NCBI RefSeq assembly: GCF_024211275.1
Contig: NZ_JAMLDX010000016.1
Span: forward strand, 43,930 to 107,929
Length of the DNA stretch: 64,000 bases
Reading direction: 5' to 3'
Origin: Sphingomonas tagetis
Lineage (GTDB): Bacteria > Pseudomonadota > Alphaproteobacteria > Sphingomonadales > Sphingomonadaceae
Part shown: piece by piece, positions 53,690 through 62,462 of the stretch
Position numbering within the stretch: the first letter of the stretch is position 1
Layout of the letters: the number at the start of each line of letters is the position of its first letter
Position numbers and translations under genes: made by a program
Notes under the pieces: generated by a model
The model's database searches: none
What the model saw: the letters and a program-made list of their open reading frames with translations, nothing else
What the model was told of the DNA's origin: nothing

Positions 53690-54946
53690 ATGCGAGTTTG
53701 GTTGATGCTTTCGGCGGCGACGACGCTCGCAGCCTGTGGTGGCAGCACCGCACCGCAATCGGTCGGCGGCAGCGCGCCGCCGGCGGCCGCACCCACACCG
53801 ACGCCGACCGCGGTGCACAGCTTCGTCAACCCGACCGAGGTCAAGACCTATGAGGGCATCGGCGCGGTCCAGCATTATGAATATTGGACCGATTCGCGGC
53901 AGACGCGCAGCCAGTACGGCCAGCTCTACGCCGGCGACGCCAACACCGCGCGCGACAGCGGCATCTCGATCACCTACAATCCGCGCGACGCGATCTTCGA
54001 CATGACGATCAACCGGCCCAAGGGCATCGTCAGCGCGCCTGCCTTCCGCTTCCAGGACCCGGTGCACCGCACCGACCATGGTGGCACCCGCGAGCCGCAG
54101 GCCGGCGTGCCCGATATCGACGCGACGATGGGCGCCGGTTCGCCGTCGCGGCAGATCCAGTATCTCCAGACTGGCGCGAGCACCGGCAACGTCCTCGGCG
54201 CCGGCAGCCCTTACGCACCGGGCGCCTATTCGCCGACCGGCGAGACCTATCAGGCCGGAGACAATCTCTACACCTATGAAGGCCGCACCTTCTTCTATCA
54301 GAAGCCCGGCACGACCACGAAATATGTCACCTATGGCGGCTATGTCGTGAACCGGATCAGCGCGACCCAGCTCCGCCCCGATCCGACTCAGCCGGCCTAT
54401 CTGCAGCAGCTCTATTCGTTCGACCGCGCCGCCTTCGCGTTCGGCGAGCGCACCGGCAACAGCGCGGTGCCGCGCACCGGCACGGCGACCTTCAGCGGCG
54501 ACATGCTGGCGACGATGGTGTTCAATCCCGAGATCGACAATGTCGCGGGCTATCCGACCTTCCTGCAATGGATCGTCGGCAGCCAGAGCAGCGTGATCAA
54601 CTTCGCCGATCTGTCGGTGAAGACCGATTTCACCGGCACCGTCACCGCGCCGACCTTCGACGCCTATACGAGCTGGGCGTCGGTGATGCCGGCCGGGTCG
54701 CGCTTCTTCGCATCGGCGACCTCGCTGATCGATCTGGTCAACAAGGGCGGCTTTGCCGGTCAGTTCACCAGCGCGCGCTTCACGCGTCCGGGAATGAGCG
54801 ACTTCACGATCAACATTGCGGGGTCGAGCATCGACGGCGCCTTCTTCGGCCCGGCGGCCGAGGAAATCGGCGGCGGCTTCCGCATCGTCGGCGGCACGCC
54901 CGACGAGCGGATCGACATCCTCGGCACCTTCACCGGAAAGAAGTAA
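53690..54946 (+). CDS. Surface lipoprotein with TbpB-like barrel domain (Slam substrate candidate)
   Basis: 418-aa lipoprotein (signal ending LAAC, Cys about 16). The C-terminal third looks like a transferrin-binding-protein-B type 8-stranded barrel: FTGTVTAPTFDAYTSW, then GGFAGQFTSARFTRPGM and IDGAFFGPAAEEIGGGFRIV, and ends LGTFTGKK. Such proteins are moved to the cell surface by Slam (type XI secretion). The next gene is a Slam-like protein whose start overlaps this stop by one base. Ligand (metal, haem or other) unknown. Confidence 0.85.
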   Translation: MRVWLMLSAATTLAACGGSTAPQSVGGSAPPAAAPTPTPTAVHSFVNPTEVKTYEGIGAVQHYEYWTDSRQTRSQYGQLYAGDANTARDSGISITYNPRDAIFDMTINRPKGIVSAPAFRFQDPVHRTDHGGTREPQAGVPDIDATMGAGSPSRQIQYLQTGASTGNVLGAGSPYAPGAYSPTGETYQAGDNLYTYEGRTFFYQKPGTTTKYVTYGGYVVNRISATQLRPDPTQPAYLQQLYSFDRAAFAFGERTGNSAVPRTGTATFSGDMLATMVFNPEIDNVAGYPTFLQWIVGSQSSVINFADLSVKTDFTGTVTAPTFDAYTSWASVMPAGSRFFASATSLIDLVNKGGFAGQFTSARFTRPGMSDFTINIAGSSIDGAFFGPAAEEIGGGFRIVGGTPDERIDILGTFTGKK

Positions 54947-56301
54947 TGCGGCTCGCAGCGTTAGCCCTCGGCACGGCGCTGCTGGCGCCGGGCACGGCCC
55001 AGGCACAGCTTATCCTCGACCAGTGCGTCGCGGCGACGTGCAAGGCCAAGCTGACCCCCGACGAGCTGCTCGGCGAAGTCCAGCTGCTGATCCAGGCGAA
55101 ACGCTATGACGAGGCGCGGCCGATGCTCGCCGCGCTCGCCACGCTGCCGCAATACCGGTTCGAGACGCGCTATCTGACCGGCATGGTCGCGGCCGCGACC
55201 GGCGACCACAAGACCGCGATCGCGCAATATCAGGCGATCCTGTCCGACGACCCCAACCAGACTCGCGTCCGGCTCGAGCTCGGCCGCTCGATGCTGGCGC
55301 TCGGCCGGCCGCAAAGCGCCGACCGCCAGTTCAAAATGGCGCAGCAGGATGCCGAGCTGCCGTCCGAGATCGCGCGCACGATCCGCACCGTGCGCGACAT
55401 CATCCGCGCCAACCGGATGTGGCGAGTCGACGTCAATGTCGGCTTCGCGCCCGACAGCAACATCAACGGCGCGACCTCGGCCGACAGCATCACGATCCTG
55501 TGGGGCGGGATCATCCCGCTCGACATGACGCTCGACGAGCGGGCCAAGGCGACGTCGGGCATCGGCCAGACGGCGAGCGTTTCGGCCGGCATGCGGCTGC
55601 CGGTGGGCGAAGGGCTGGCGATGATCGCCGATCTCGACACAACCGGCACCAACTATGTCGGTTCGCTCTACGACGATTATCAGGTGCAGCTGGCCGCCGG
55701 CGGCGAAGTCCGCCTATCCGACGATCTGCGTGTCACGGTGCAGGCGCTCGGCGCGCAGCGCTGGTATGCCGGCACCCTCGCCAGCCGCCAGGCCGGCGCC
55801 AAGGCGGGCTTGCAACTCGGCATCGGCGACCGCCAGCGTGTCGGCATGCAGCTCGACGCGCGCCGCACCCAGGCGCTGTTCGACAGCAATTATGACGGCT
55901 GGCAGCTCGGCGCCTATGCCAGCTACGAACGCGCGCTCTCGCGCAGCATCGTCGCCTCGGTCGGCGTGTTCGGGCGCCGCGATCTGCTCGCGGCGCAAGC
56001 CTATTCGAGCAAGGAATATGGTGCGAGCGTCGGCGTCGGCGGCGAATTGCCGATGGGGTTCAATGCCGCTGTCAGCGGCACCGTGTCGCGCGCGACCTTC
56101 GATGCGCCGCTGCCGATCTTCTCATGGGATGCGCGGCAGGACATGCGCTACACCGCGCGCGCGACGCTGGGGAACCGCAAGTTCGCATGGATGGGGTTCT
56201 CGCCCGAAGTTAGCGTCGCCTACACGCTCAACGACTCGTCCATCCCCTATTTCGCGATGGACCGCGTGCGCGTGCGCTTCGGTTTCGCGCGGTATTTCTA
56301 A
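54946..56301 (+). CDS. Slam-like outer-membrane protein (surface lipoprotein assembly modifier)
   Basis: 451 aa. Signal peptide (ALALGTALLAPGTAQA), then TPR-like helices (residues about 40-140, ELLGEVQLLIQAKRYDEARP; QYQAILSDDPNQTRVRLELG), then a beta-barrel of the DUF560 type (residues about 165-451) ending in VRFGFARYF with a terminal Phe. This TPR-plus-barrel form is that of Slam proteins, which export lipoproteins with a TbpB-like barrel. It is coupled to the lipoprotein (TAATG). Its 3' end overlaps a convergent 49-aa gene by 4 bp. Confidence 0.85.
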   Translation: MRLAALALGTALLAPGTAQAQLILDQCVAATCKAKLTPDELLGEVQLLIQAKRYDEARPMLAALATLPQYRFETRYLTGMVAAATGDHKTAIAQYQAILSDDPNQTRVRLELGRSMLALGRPQSADRQFKMAQQDAELPSEIARTIRTVRDIIRANRMWRVDVNVGFAPDSNINGATSADSITILWGGIIPLDMTLDERAKATSGIGQTASVSAGMRLPVGEGLAMIADLDTTGTNYVGSLYDDYQVQLAAGGEVRLSDDLRVTVQALGAQRWYAGTLASRQAGAKAGLQLGIGDRQRVGMQLDARRTQALFDSNYDGWQLGAYASYERALSRSIVASVGVFGRRDLLAAQAYSSKEYGASVGVGGELPMGFNAAVSGTVSRATFDAPLPIFSWDARQDMRYTARATLGNRKFAWMGFSPEVSVAYTLNDSSIPYFAMDRVRVRFGFARYF

Positions 56302-56447
56302 CCCTTGGCTTTCATCCCCGCGATGATGCCGAAGATGAACGCGCAGATCAGCGAAATCGTCGTCCAGCCGTGCGGATCGGTCCAGCCGAAATAGCCGCGG
56401 CCGAACGCCACCATCAATACGAACAGGCTGATTGCCAAAAGCCCCAT
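56298..56447 (-). CDS. Small membrane protein (49 aa)
   Basis: 49 aa with two hydrophobic helices (LLAISLFVLMVAFGRGYF and TTISLICAFIFGIIAG) and a basic tail. ATG 56447 is preferred because a GGGAG site precedes it; the frame could extend to 56507. Convergent with the Slam-like gene. Function unknown. Confidence 0.65.
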   Translation of the reverse strand: MGLLAISLFVLMVAFGRGYFGWTDPHGWTTISLICAFIFGIIAGMKAKG

Positions 56448-56586
56448 GATACGCACTCCCGCCCCGCACGCCCCCGCTGGCGCGACTCGGACTGCGTAGC
56501 GTCGCACGAGAGGGTAAACGGGCTATGAAGTCTTGCGATGCGCCTCCGCCGGGGCCATAGGGCGCGGCATCTCCGGAGGACTATCC

Positions 56587-56817
56587 ATGAAGCTGCGCAT
56601 CGTCGTCACCCTCAAGAACGGCGTGCTCGACCCGCAGGGCAAGGCGATCGAGCATGCGCTGGGGTCGCTCGGCTTTTCGGGCGTGGGCGAGGTTCGCGTC
56701 GGCAAGCTGATCGAGCTCGACGTGGCCGACGGCACCAGCGATGCCGATATCGACGCGATGTGCCAGAAGCTGCTCGCGAACACGGTGATCGAGAATTACC
56801 GGGTCGAACGGCAATGA
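56587..56817 (+). CDS. purS: Phosphoribosylformylglycinamidine synthase subunit PurS
   Basis: 76-aa small subunit of the three-part FGAM synthase (PurL-PurQ-PurS). The [20 protein letters not shown] start and [13 protein letters not shown] end are typical. ATG 56587 has a GGAGGA site 7 bases upstream. It overlaps purQ by 4 bp. Confidence 0.95.
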   Translation: MKLRIVVTLKNGVLDPQGKAIEHALGSLGFSGVGEVRVGKLIELDVADGTSDADIDAMCQKLLANTVIENYRVERQ

Positions 56818-57479
56818 AGTCCGCGGTCATCGTCTTCCCCGGCTCCAACTGCGACCGCGACCTCGCGGTGGCGATCGAGAATGTGACGGGCAGCAAGCCG
56901 CAAATGGTGTGGCATGGCGAGAGCGAGCTTCCGCAAGGCCTCGGCCTGATCGCGGTGCCGGGCGGCTTCTCCTATGGCGATTATCTGCGCTGCGGCGCGA
57001 TCGCGGCGCGCTCGCCGGTGGTCAAGGCGATCGTCGCGGCCGCTGAGCGCGGCACGCCGGTGATCGGCATCTGCAACGGCTTCCAGATCCTGACCGAGAC
57101 CGGCCTGCTGCCCGGCGCGCTGATGCGCAACGAAGCGCTCGATTTCGTGTGCCGCGATGTCGAACTGACCGTCGACAACAGCCAGTCGATCTTCACCAAC
57201 CGCTATGAGGCAGGTGAGAGCATCACGATCCCCGTGGCGCATCACGACGGCAATTATTTCGCCGATGCGCAGACGCTCGACCGGCTCGAGGGCGAGGGCC
57301 GCGTCGCCTTCCGCTATGCCGGCAACGTCAATGGCAGCGCGCGCCAGATCGCCGGCGTGATGAACGCAGCGGGCAACGTGCTCGGCATGATGCCGCATCC
57401 CGAACGCAAGATCGAAGCCGCGCATGGCGGCGACGACGGGCGGCGGCTGTTCGAAGGGCTGCTCGAAGCGGTGGCCTGA
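56814..57479 (+). CDS. purQ: Phosphoribosylformylglycinamidine synthase subunit PurQ
   Basis: 221-aa glutaminase subunit of FGAM synthase. The class I amidotransferase triad is visible: [13 protein letters not shown] (Cys), and [13 protein letters not shown] (His, Glu). [20 protein letters not shown] and [16 protein letters not shown] are family-specific. It supplies NH3 to PurL. It is coupled to purS by ATGA. Confidence 0.96.
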   Translation: MKSAVIVFPGSNCDRDLAVAIENVTGSKPQMVWHGESELPQGLGLIAVPGGFSYGDYLRCGAIAARSPVVKAIVAAAERGTPVIGICNGFQILTETGLLPGALMRNEALDFVCRDVELTVDNSQSIFTNRYEAGESITIPVAHHDGNYFADAQTLDRLEGEGRVAFRYAGNVNGSARQIAGVMNAAGNVLGMMPHPERKIEAAHGGDDGRRLFEGLLEAVA

Positions 57480-57483
57480 CCGG

Positions 57484-57807
57484 CTATCTGCGCGCGAACA
57501 GTCCCGAGTAGCGCGCGAGCAACAGCATCGCGCTCGGCCACAGCATCGTGTTCCAGACGTCGTGCCAATGCCCCATCGGGGCCGCCCGCCAGCCGATCGC
57601 CCAGCGGTCATAAACGTCCCACGCCTCGCCCAGCACCGCCGCGCCGAGCGCCGCCAGCCACGGCTTCCAGCTGCGCAGCGGCCAGCGCATGACGAGCGCG
57701 CTGCCGAGATAGACGATCAGCCCGATATGGACATGCAGCGCATCCTTGGCGAGCCCGGTGCCGCCCATCAGCCATAGCTTGGCCGTCTGAAGCGCGCTCT
57801 CCTCCAC
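57484..57807 (-). CDS. Small membrane protein
   Basis: 107 aa with about three hydrophobic stretches (DALHVHIGLIVYLGSALV; WLAALGAAVLGEAWDVYDRW; TMLWPSAMLLLARYSGLF). It uses GTG 57807, directly after the TAA of the upstream YhhQ gene. Conserved-looking His/Trp/Asp residues suggest a small integral membrane family, but I do not recognise it. Convergent to purQ (4-bp gap). Confidence 0.7.
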   Translation of the reverse strand: MEESALQTAKLWLMGGTGLAKDALHVHIGLIVYLGSALVMRWPLRSWKPWLAALGAAVLGEAWDVYDRWAIGWRAAPMGHWHDVWNTMLWPSAMLLLARYSGLFARR

Positions 57808-58530
57808 TTAGACCCGGGTGCGGAACGGGGTGAAGTTGGTGTTCTGGTCGAACACGTCGACGCCCTCGCGGCGCTTGAGGAAGCCGACCACGGCATAGGT
57901 CACCGGCGTCAGCACGACTTCCCACAGCACCTTGAGTCCCCAGTTGGTGAGCATCACCGTCAGCACCTGCTGCGTGGTCCATACGCCGAGAAAAGCGAGC
58001 GGATAGAAGATCAGGCTGTCTATCCCCTGCCCGAAGACGGTCGAGCCGATCGTGCGGCTCCACAAATGCCTGCCGCCGGTCCAGATCTTCATCCGGGCGA
58101 GGACGTAGCTGTTGACGAACTCGCCCGCCCAGAAGGCGATGACCGAGGCGCCGACGATCCGCCATACCTGACCGAACGCGGCCTCATAGACCTCCTGCCC
58201 CGTCCAGCCGTCGGCGGGCGGCATGATTACGATCACCCAGCACATTACCGCGGCGAACACGGTGGCGCCGAACCCGGCCCAGATCACGCGGCGCGCGCGG
58301 GCATAGCCGTAAATCTCGGTCAGCACGTCGCCGAGCACATAGGAAAGCGGAAAGAACAAGATGCCCGCGCCGAAGGTCAGTCCGCCCAGCGTCGCCACCT
58401 TCGCCGCGCCGACCACGTTCGACAGCACCAGCACGACGCAGAACGCCGCCATCACGAAATCATAATAGCGAAAATGCCCGCCAGCGACCTGGCCCGCATC
58501 GATCCGCACCGGTGCCGCTTCGTCGCTCAT
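57808..58530 (-). CDS. Queuosine precursor transporter, YhhQ family
   Basis: 240 aa with about six membrane helices. Family features: LVLSNVVGAAKVATLGGLTF, LFFPLSYVLGDVLTEIYGYA and VIAFWAGEFVNSYVLARMKI, then STVFGQGIDSLIFYPLAF. YhhQ proteins import queuosine precursors (preQ0/preQ1) for tRNA modification. Immediately followed by the small membrane protein gene with no gap. Confidence 0.92.
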   Translation of the reverse strand: MSDEAAPVRIDAGQVAGGHFRYYDFVMAAFCVVLVLSNVVGAAKVATLGGLTFGAGILFFPLSYVLGDVLTEIYGYARARRVIWAGFGATVFAAVMCWVIVIMPPADGWTGQEVYEAAFGQVWRIVGASVIAFWAGEFVNSYVLARMKIWTGGRHLWSRTIGSTVFGQGIDSLIFYPLAFLGVWTTQQVLTVMLTNWGLKVLWEVVLTPVTYAVVGFLKRREGVDVFDQNTNFTPFRTRV

Positions 58531-58608
58531 CGCCCGTCCCCCTGCTCGCGCGGCGGACTATGATCGCGGTTTCCCGCCCGCGCAATCCGCGCTAACGCGG
58601 GCCGGCGC

Positions 58609-58685
58609 GCGCCCGTAGCTCAGCTGGATAGAGCACATGCCTTCTAAGCCTGTGGTCGTTGGTTCGAATCCAACCGGGCGCGCCA
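58609..58685 (+). tRNA. tRNA-Arg (UCU)
   Basis: 77 nt with the CCA encoded. Acceptor stem GCGCCCG/CGGGCGC, D-arm GCTC/GAGC, anticodon loop CTTCTAA (anticodon TCT), T-arm GTTGG/CCAAC around TTCGAAT. The anticodon stem CATGC/GCCTG has one T-C mismatch in the middle. Downstream sequence is accessory, so this gene is the probable insertion site of the right-hand island. Confidence 0.93.
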
Positions 58686-59182
58686 AATTGCTGATTCCGC
58701 AGAGGTACTTAGCCGCTCCGCCCTTTGGTGGAGCAAAGCCTGGGGTAACACTGGGGTAACTCAGCGTGGTTCGCTAGGCTGGGTGGGACGGCCTTGAGCG
58801 CGGCGTGGTGGAACATCATCGTGGGCACGTAAGGGCAGTCAGCGTGGGCGGCCGGCGGATTTCGGACGCGCTAGATGACATTGTCACCCGCAGGCTGCGT
58901 GGGGCGCCCGGAATGGCGGTTAGCGCGGTAGAGGACGTCGACGGCCGACTCGCACGGAAGCCCGCCCTATAAGCAGTCGTTCCGGGCCGCTAAATTGACC
59001 TGCAAAAGCGGCCAATGGTTCTGAGTGCCGCTGATTGTCCGCCATTCGCGCCAGCTGCGCTGGCGAAATCAAGCCCGGCGTGCGCCTGCCGGAATTCTGC
59101 GTGGAAGCCGCATGCTTGCGCGCTGCTGATCTCTCGACTTGGGTCGAGGTCCTTTTGAAAGCTGCCGCCGACCGGCGACCGG
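58686..59182. other. Gap after tRNA-Arg with direct repeats, no gene seen
   Basis: Two tandem copies of CTGGGGTAAC (58740-58749 and 58751-58760) lie 55 bp after the tRNA. Such short direct repeats near an attachment site are a usual place for recombinase arm-type sites, but no integrase gene is present in the window. The rest has no supported gene. Confidence 0.5.
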
Positions 59183-59779
59183 CTAGGCCAAGGGCACCGA
59201 GGGCTTTACCTTTCGAGGCGTCCGCGCTTTCGTGTGCCGGCCCAACGCGCCGCTTCGTCTTTGCTGTCGCGCGCCTTTCACGCGCAATTCGGTTTCCAGG
59301 ATCTCCACCAACTCCTCAGAAGTGGCCGCGCAGTGCTCGAAGTCCTGGTCGCCAAAACTTATTGCTTCAACAACAACCTCAGTCGATCGCAACTCCAACT
59401 GCCGAACCGTTTGGAACGCCCAGCGGCCATCCCCCGTGCGCCCAAGATACGACCCGTGCGCAAGCACATTTCGCATCTCTATGACATTCTTTATGGCGTC
59501 GTTCTCAAGGTGCAGTTTGAACTCGTCGAGCTTTTCCTGCCCGTGCGCAGAGGCAAACTTCCGCGCCAATTCGACCTTTTTTGCGTACCCCTCCCGACCG
59601 AATAGGATGACGGCGTGACCATCCGAAAGCTTCGCCAGCGTCGACAAATACATCGTTACAATGTTTTCGATCTCGGCCACTGCTCGGATGATGCGCCCAA
59701 CGCAAAGCAATGCTTCGACGGGCAGATCCGCTACTTCAATGTCGGTACTTTCCTCGGCGTAGTCGTGTATGATCGCCAT
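59183..59779 (-). CDS. Hypothetical protein with a HEPN-like RxxxxH motif
   Basis: 198 aa, alpha-helical. The segment VIEMRNVLAHGS contains R103-N-V-L-A-H108, the R-x4-H signature of HEPN ribonuclease/toxin domains, in the expected position late in the helical bundle. N-terminal helices (VGRIIRAVAEIENIVTMYLS) are typical of HEPN proteins. The C-terminus is a basic tail. It is divergent from a helicase gene in an accessory island. A toxin or RNase role is an inference; a non-catalytic HEPN protein is equally possible. Confidence 0.65.
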   Translation of the reverse strand: MAIIHDYAEESTDIEVADLPVEALLCVGRIIRAVAEIENIVTMYLSTLAKLSDGHAVILFGREGYAKKVELARKFASAHGQEKLDEFKLHLENDAIKNVIEMRNVLAHGSYLGRTGDGRWAFQTVRQLELRSTEVVVEAISFGDQDFEHCAATSEELVEILETELRVKGARQQRRSGALGRHTKARTPRKVKPSVPLA

Positions 59780-59959
59780 TTTCGTCTACTCACTGACACG
59801 TAATCTGGCCGTTCTTCGGCCGGAACGTCTCCAGCACGCACAAGCCTAGTGCCCGCGGTGACTGTCAAACAGCCATCGGGACAGGAATACTTCACTTAGC
59901 CCATCGTGCAGGCCACAGCATCATGTTAGCCAAGCCCTAATGAATGATGGGAGTATGGA

Positions 59960-61897
59960 ATGGCTTGGTCAGACGCCCTCGATCCGCAGTCGCCTGCCTT
60001 TGGCATCGCCGCAAGCGCCAATGCCCGCGTTCGCGTTATCGCCGGCCCTGGCACCGGTAAGTCCTTTGCCATGAAGCGGCGTGTCGCGCGGCTGCTTGAA
60101 GAGGGTGTCGAGCCCGCTTCGATTCTTGCCGTCACCTTCACTCGAGTTGCCGCCGAGGATCTTCACCGCGAGCTCGTCGGCATGGGCGTGCCGGGCTGCG
60201 AGGCGCTAAACGGCGTCACGATCCATAGTCTCGCCTTGCGCATCCTCATGCGCAACCACGTGCTCGGCGCCACTGGGCGCATTCCGCGGCCACTCAATGA
60301 TTTCGAACTGAAGCCTCTGGAAGCCGATCTCGCAGATGCGCATGGCGGCGTCCGCGAGCTGCGCAAGAAGATCAAGGCATTCGAAGCGGCGTGGGCGCGG
60401 CTCCAGCAGGACGAACCGGGCTATGTTCAGCACCCCGATGATCTTGCCTTCGAGCGCGATCTCTACGGTTGGCTGATTTTCCACCGAGCGATGTTGATCG
60501 GCGAGGTCATCCCGCAGCTCTATTCCTATCTCCACGCGAATCCGCTCGCGCAGGAACGTTCCGAATTCAGGCACATCCTCGTCGACGAGTTCCAGGATCT
60601 CAACCGGGCCGAACAAGGCGTCATCGCGTTGCTGTCAGACGCAGCCGACGTGTGCATCGTCGGTGATGACGACCAGTCGATCTATAGCTTCAAGCATGCC
60701 CACCCAGAGGGGATTCGCTCGTGGCTTGCCACGAATGCCGGTGCCGATGATCTCACTCTGGACGACTGCCGTCGGTGCCCGACCCAAGTGGTCGCCATGG
60801 CGAACGCGCTCATTGCCAGCAACGTCAACCGGCCGATCCCGCGGGCGCTCACGCCCCTCGCCGCCAATGGCGGGGGCGATGTGCGCATCCTGCAATATGC
60901 GACTCTCGACGATGAGGTCGTGGGTGTTACCAATCTCATTTCCGGCATGGTGGCGGGCGGCATACCGCCCGGCGACATCCTCGTGCTGGCCCAGCGTGGC
61001 GTGATCGGAACGCCAATCTACGAAGCGCTGCACGCGCGTAACATCCCGGTACGCTCTTATTATGCAGAGGCCGAGCTCAACGCACAGAACGCGCAAGAGC
61101 GCTTCGCTTATCTCAAGCTGCTGGTCGACCGCGAAGACCGCGTAGCCCTTCGCTGGCTTGTCGGTCTGAACAGCGCCAACTGGCGGTGCCGCGGCTATCG
61201 GCGACTGCGCGGCTACGCCGATGGCCAAGCTATCTCGCCCTGGCAGGCGCTATGCGCGATCGCCGACGGGCAGGCGCAGGTCGCGCACACCGGCGCGCTA
61301 GTTGAACGCTTCCGCGTCATCCGCGCCGAGCTTGACCGGCTGGGCACGCTCCATGCCGACGTTGGAGTCTTGGGCGTCGTCGACGACCTATTCCCGGAAG
61401 GTGACGATGGCGTGCGAGATCTTCGCGCATTGTCGCTGAGCCTGCTCGAGAATGACGCTGGAATGATGCCGGAAGATTTCCTGACCAGGCTTTCGGACGC
61501 AATCACCAAGCCCGAGATTCCCTCCGAAATCGAGGACGTGCGAATCATGAGCTTGCATAAGAGCAAAGGCCTGTCGGCACCGGTCACTATCATTGCCGGC
61601 TGTATCGAAGGCCTACTCCCCAAGCAGCCGCGGGATGGCTTGTCCGCTGCGGAGACTCTGGCCGAAATCGAGGAGCAGCGCCGACTTTTCTATGTCGGGA
61701 TCTCCCGCGTCAAATCCTCACCGGCAGCCGGTAAGCCCGGCACGCTGATCCTGACGAACTCGCGGATGATGCCCCTGGCAACGGCAATGGGCGCGGGCAT
61801 TGCACCCGCGCAGGTGAACTATGGCGATGCCCATATGATTACCTCGAGGTTCATTCGCGAAATGGGCGCCGCCGCTCCGGCACCGGTCCCCGGCTGA
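59960..61897 (+). CDS. UvrD/Rep-family SF1A helicase
   Basis: 645-aa ATP-dependent DNA helicase. Motifs in order: Walker A GPGTGKS (29-35), Ia VTFTRVAAEDL, Walker B DEFQDLN (about 209), motif III GDDDQSIYSFKHA (about 235), motif V SLHKSKGL (about 532) and motif VI RRLFYVGISRVK (about 574). It is shorter than UvrD/PcrA (about 720 aa) and lies in an accessory region with a HEPN protein and a PD-(D/E)XK nuclease. Similar helicases accompany nucleases in several phage-defence systems. GajB-like status was considered but no GajA partner is present. Confidence 0.88.
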   Translation: MAWSDALDPQSPAFGIAASANARVRVIAGPGTGKSFAMKRRVARLLEEGVEPASILAVTFTRVAAEDLHRELVGMGVPGCEALNGVTIHSLALRILMRNHVLGATGRIPRPLNDFELKPLEADLADAHGGVRELRKKIKAFEAAWARLQQDEPGYVQHPDDLAFERDLYGWLIFHRAMLIGEVIPQLYSYLHANPLAQERSEFRHILVDEFQDLNRAEQGVIALLSDAADVCIVGDDDQSIYSFKHAHPEGIRSWLATNAGADDLTLDDCRRCPTQVVAMANALIASNVNRPIPRALTPLAANGGGDVRILQYATLDDEVVGVTNLISGMVAGGIPPGDILVLAQRGVIGTPIYEALHARNIPVRSYYAEAELNAQNAQERFAYLKLLVDREDRVALRWLVGLNSANWRCRGYRRLRGYADGQAISPWQALCAIADGQAQVAHTGALVERFRVIRAELDRLGTLHADVGVLGVVDDLFPEGDDGVRDLRALSLSLLENDAGMMPEDFLTRLSDAITKPEIPSEIEDVRIMSLHKSKGLSAPVTIIAGCIEGLLPKQPRDGLSAAETLAEIEEQRRLFYVGISRVKSSPAAGKPGTLILTNSRMMPLATAMGAGIAPAQVNYGDAHMITSRFIREMGAAAPAPVPG

Positions 61898-62462
61898 GCG
61901 CGGACCATCTACCGCGCGCGCAGGACGGAGCAAGCAGAGCGGCCGAAAGCGTTTTGCGCGGGCGACCGAAGCTGCGCGACCACTGACGGTCAATTCACCC
62001 CGAGTGGCACTAGCCGTGCCTCTGAGATGGGGCTGCCTGCGATCGACACAGGTCAACTTGAGCCTTTAGAATAGCGGCAACGTCCGCTTTCGCCATACCC
62101 GGTTAAAAGCTGACAGTCCGCAGCCGGCCCTATTCTGTTGAAAAACTCCGGAAGCGAAATTTTCGTGCGTAGTGGCGCAGGGATGGCATCAGGATCGAGC
62201 ATCATTTGAATTGTTTGTGCCCGCCGCAAGTATTCAAAGTTCTAATATTTCACAGCGTTCCGAGAGGTCGACTTTTTCAACAGAATAGGCCCACGAGCGG
62301 TCAGGCAGCCTTAGTCGCAAGCTGCCGGTCGGCAATGCGCCCCCATCTCGGACATTCACCGGCCCCGCGCTTAGCGCCCGCGTCGCCGGCCTTGCGCGAG
62401 CGCGTCGCTCTGTGCCGGCGTGGCTGGGGCTCGCGCTTGTCTGATTCTCAGGCGCGCCGCAT
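61898..62462. other. 565-bp gap between helicase and nuclease genes containing a MITE-like element
   Basis: No gene is supported. Inside it lies the inverted-repeat element at 62126-62292. The remainder shows only short shadow frames. Confidence 0.6.
62126..62292. mobile_element. MITE-like element with imperfect 23-bp terminal inverted repeats
   Basis: The left end (62126-62148) and the reverse complement of the right end (62270-62292) match in 21 of 23 bases, sharing the core CTATTCTGTTGAAAAA. The interior (about 120 bp) is AT-rich and has no ORF. Similar ends occur on bacterial transposons, so this is probably a non-autonomous derivative. Target duplication is not obvious. Confidence 0.65.

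Noticed and set aside
59960..61897. Gabija system (GajB-like helicase)
   Set aside because: UvrD-like helicase present, but no GajA (ATPase-TOPRIM) gene lies beside it; the neighbouring nuclease is PD-(D/E)XK.
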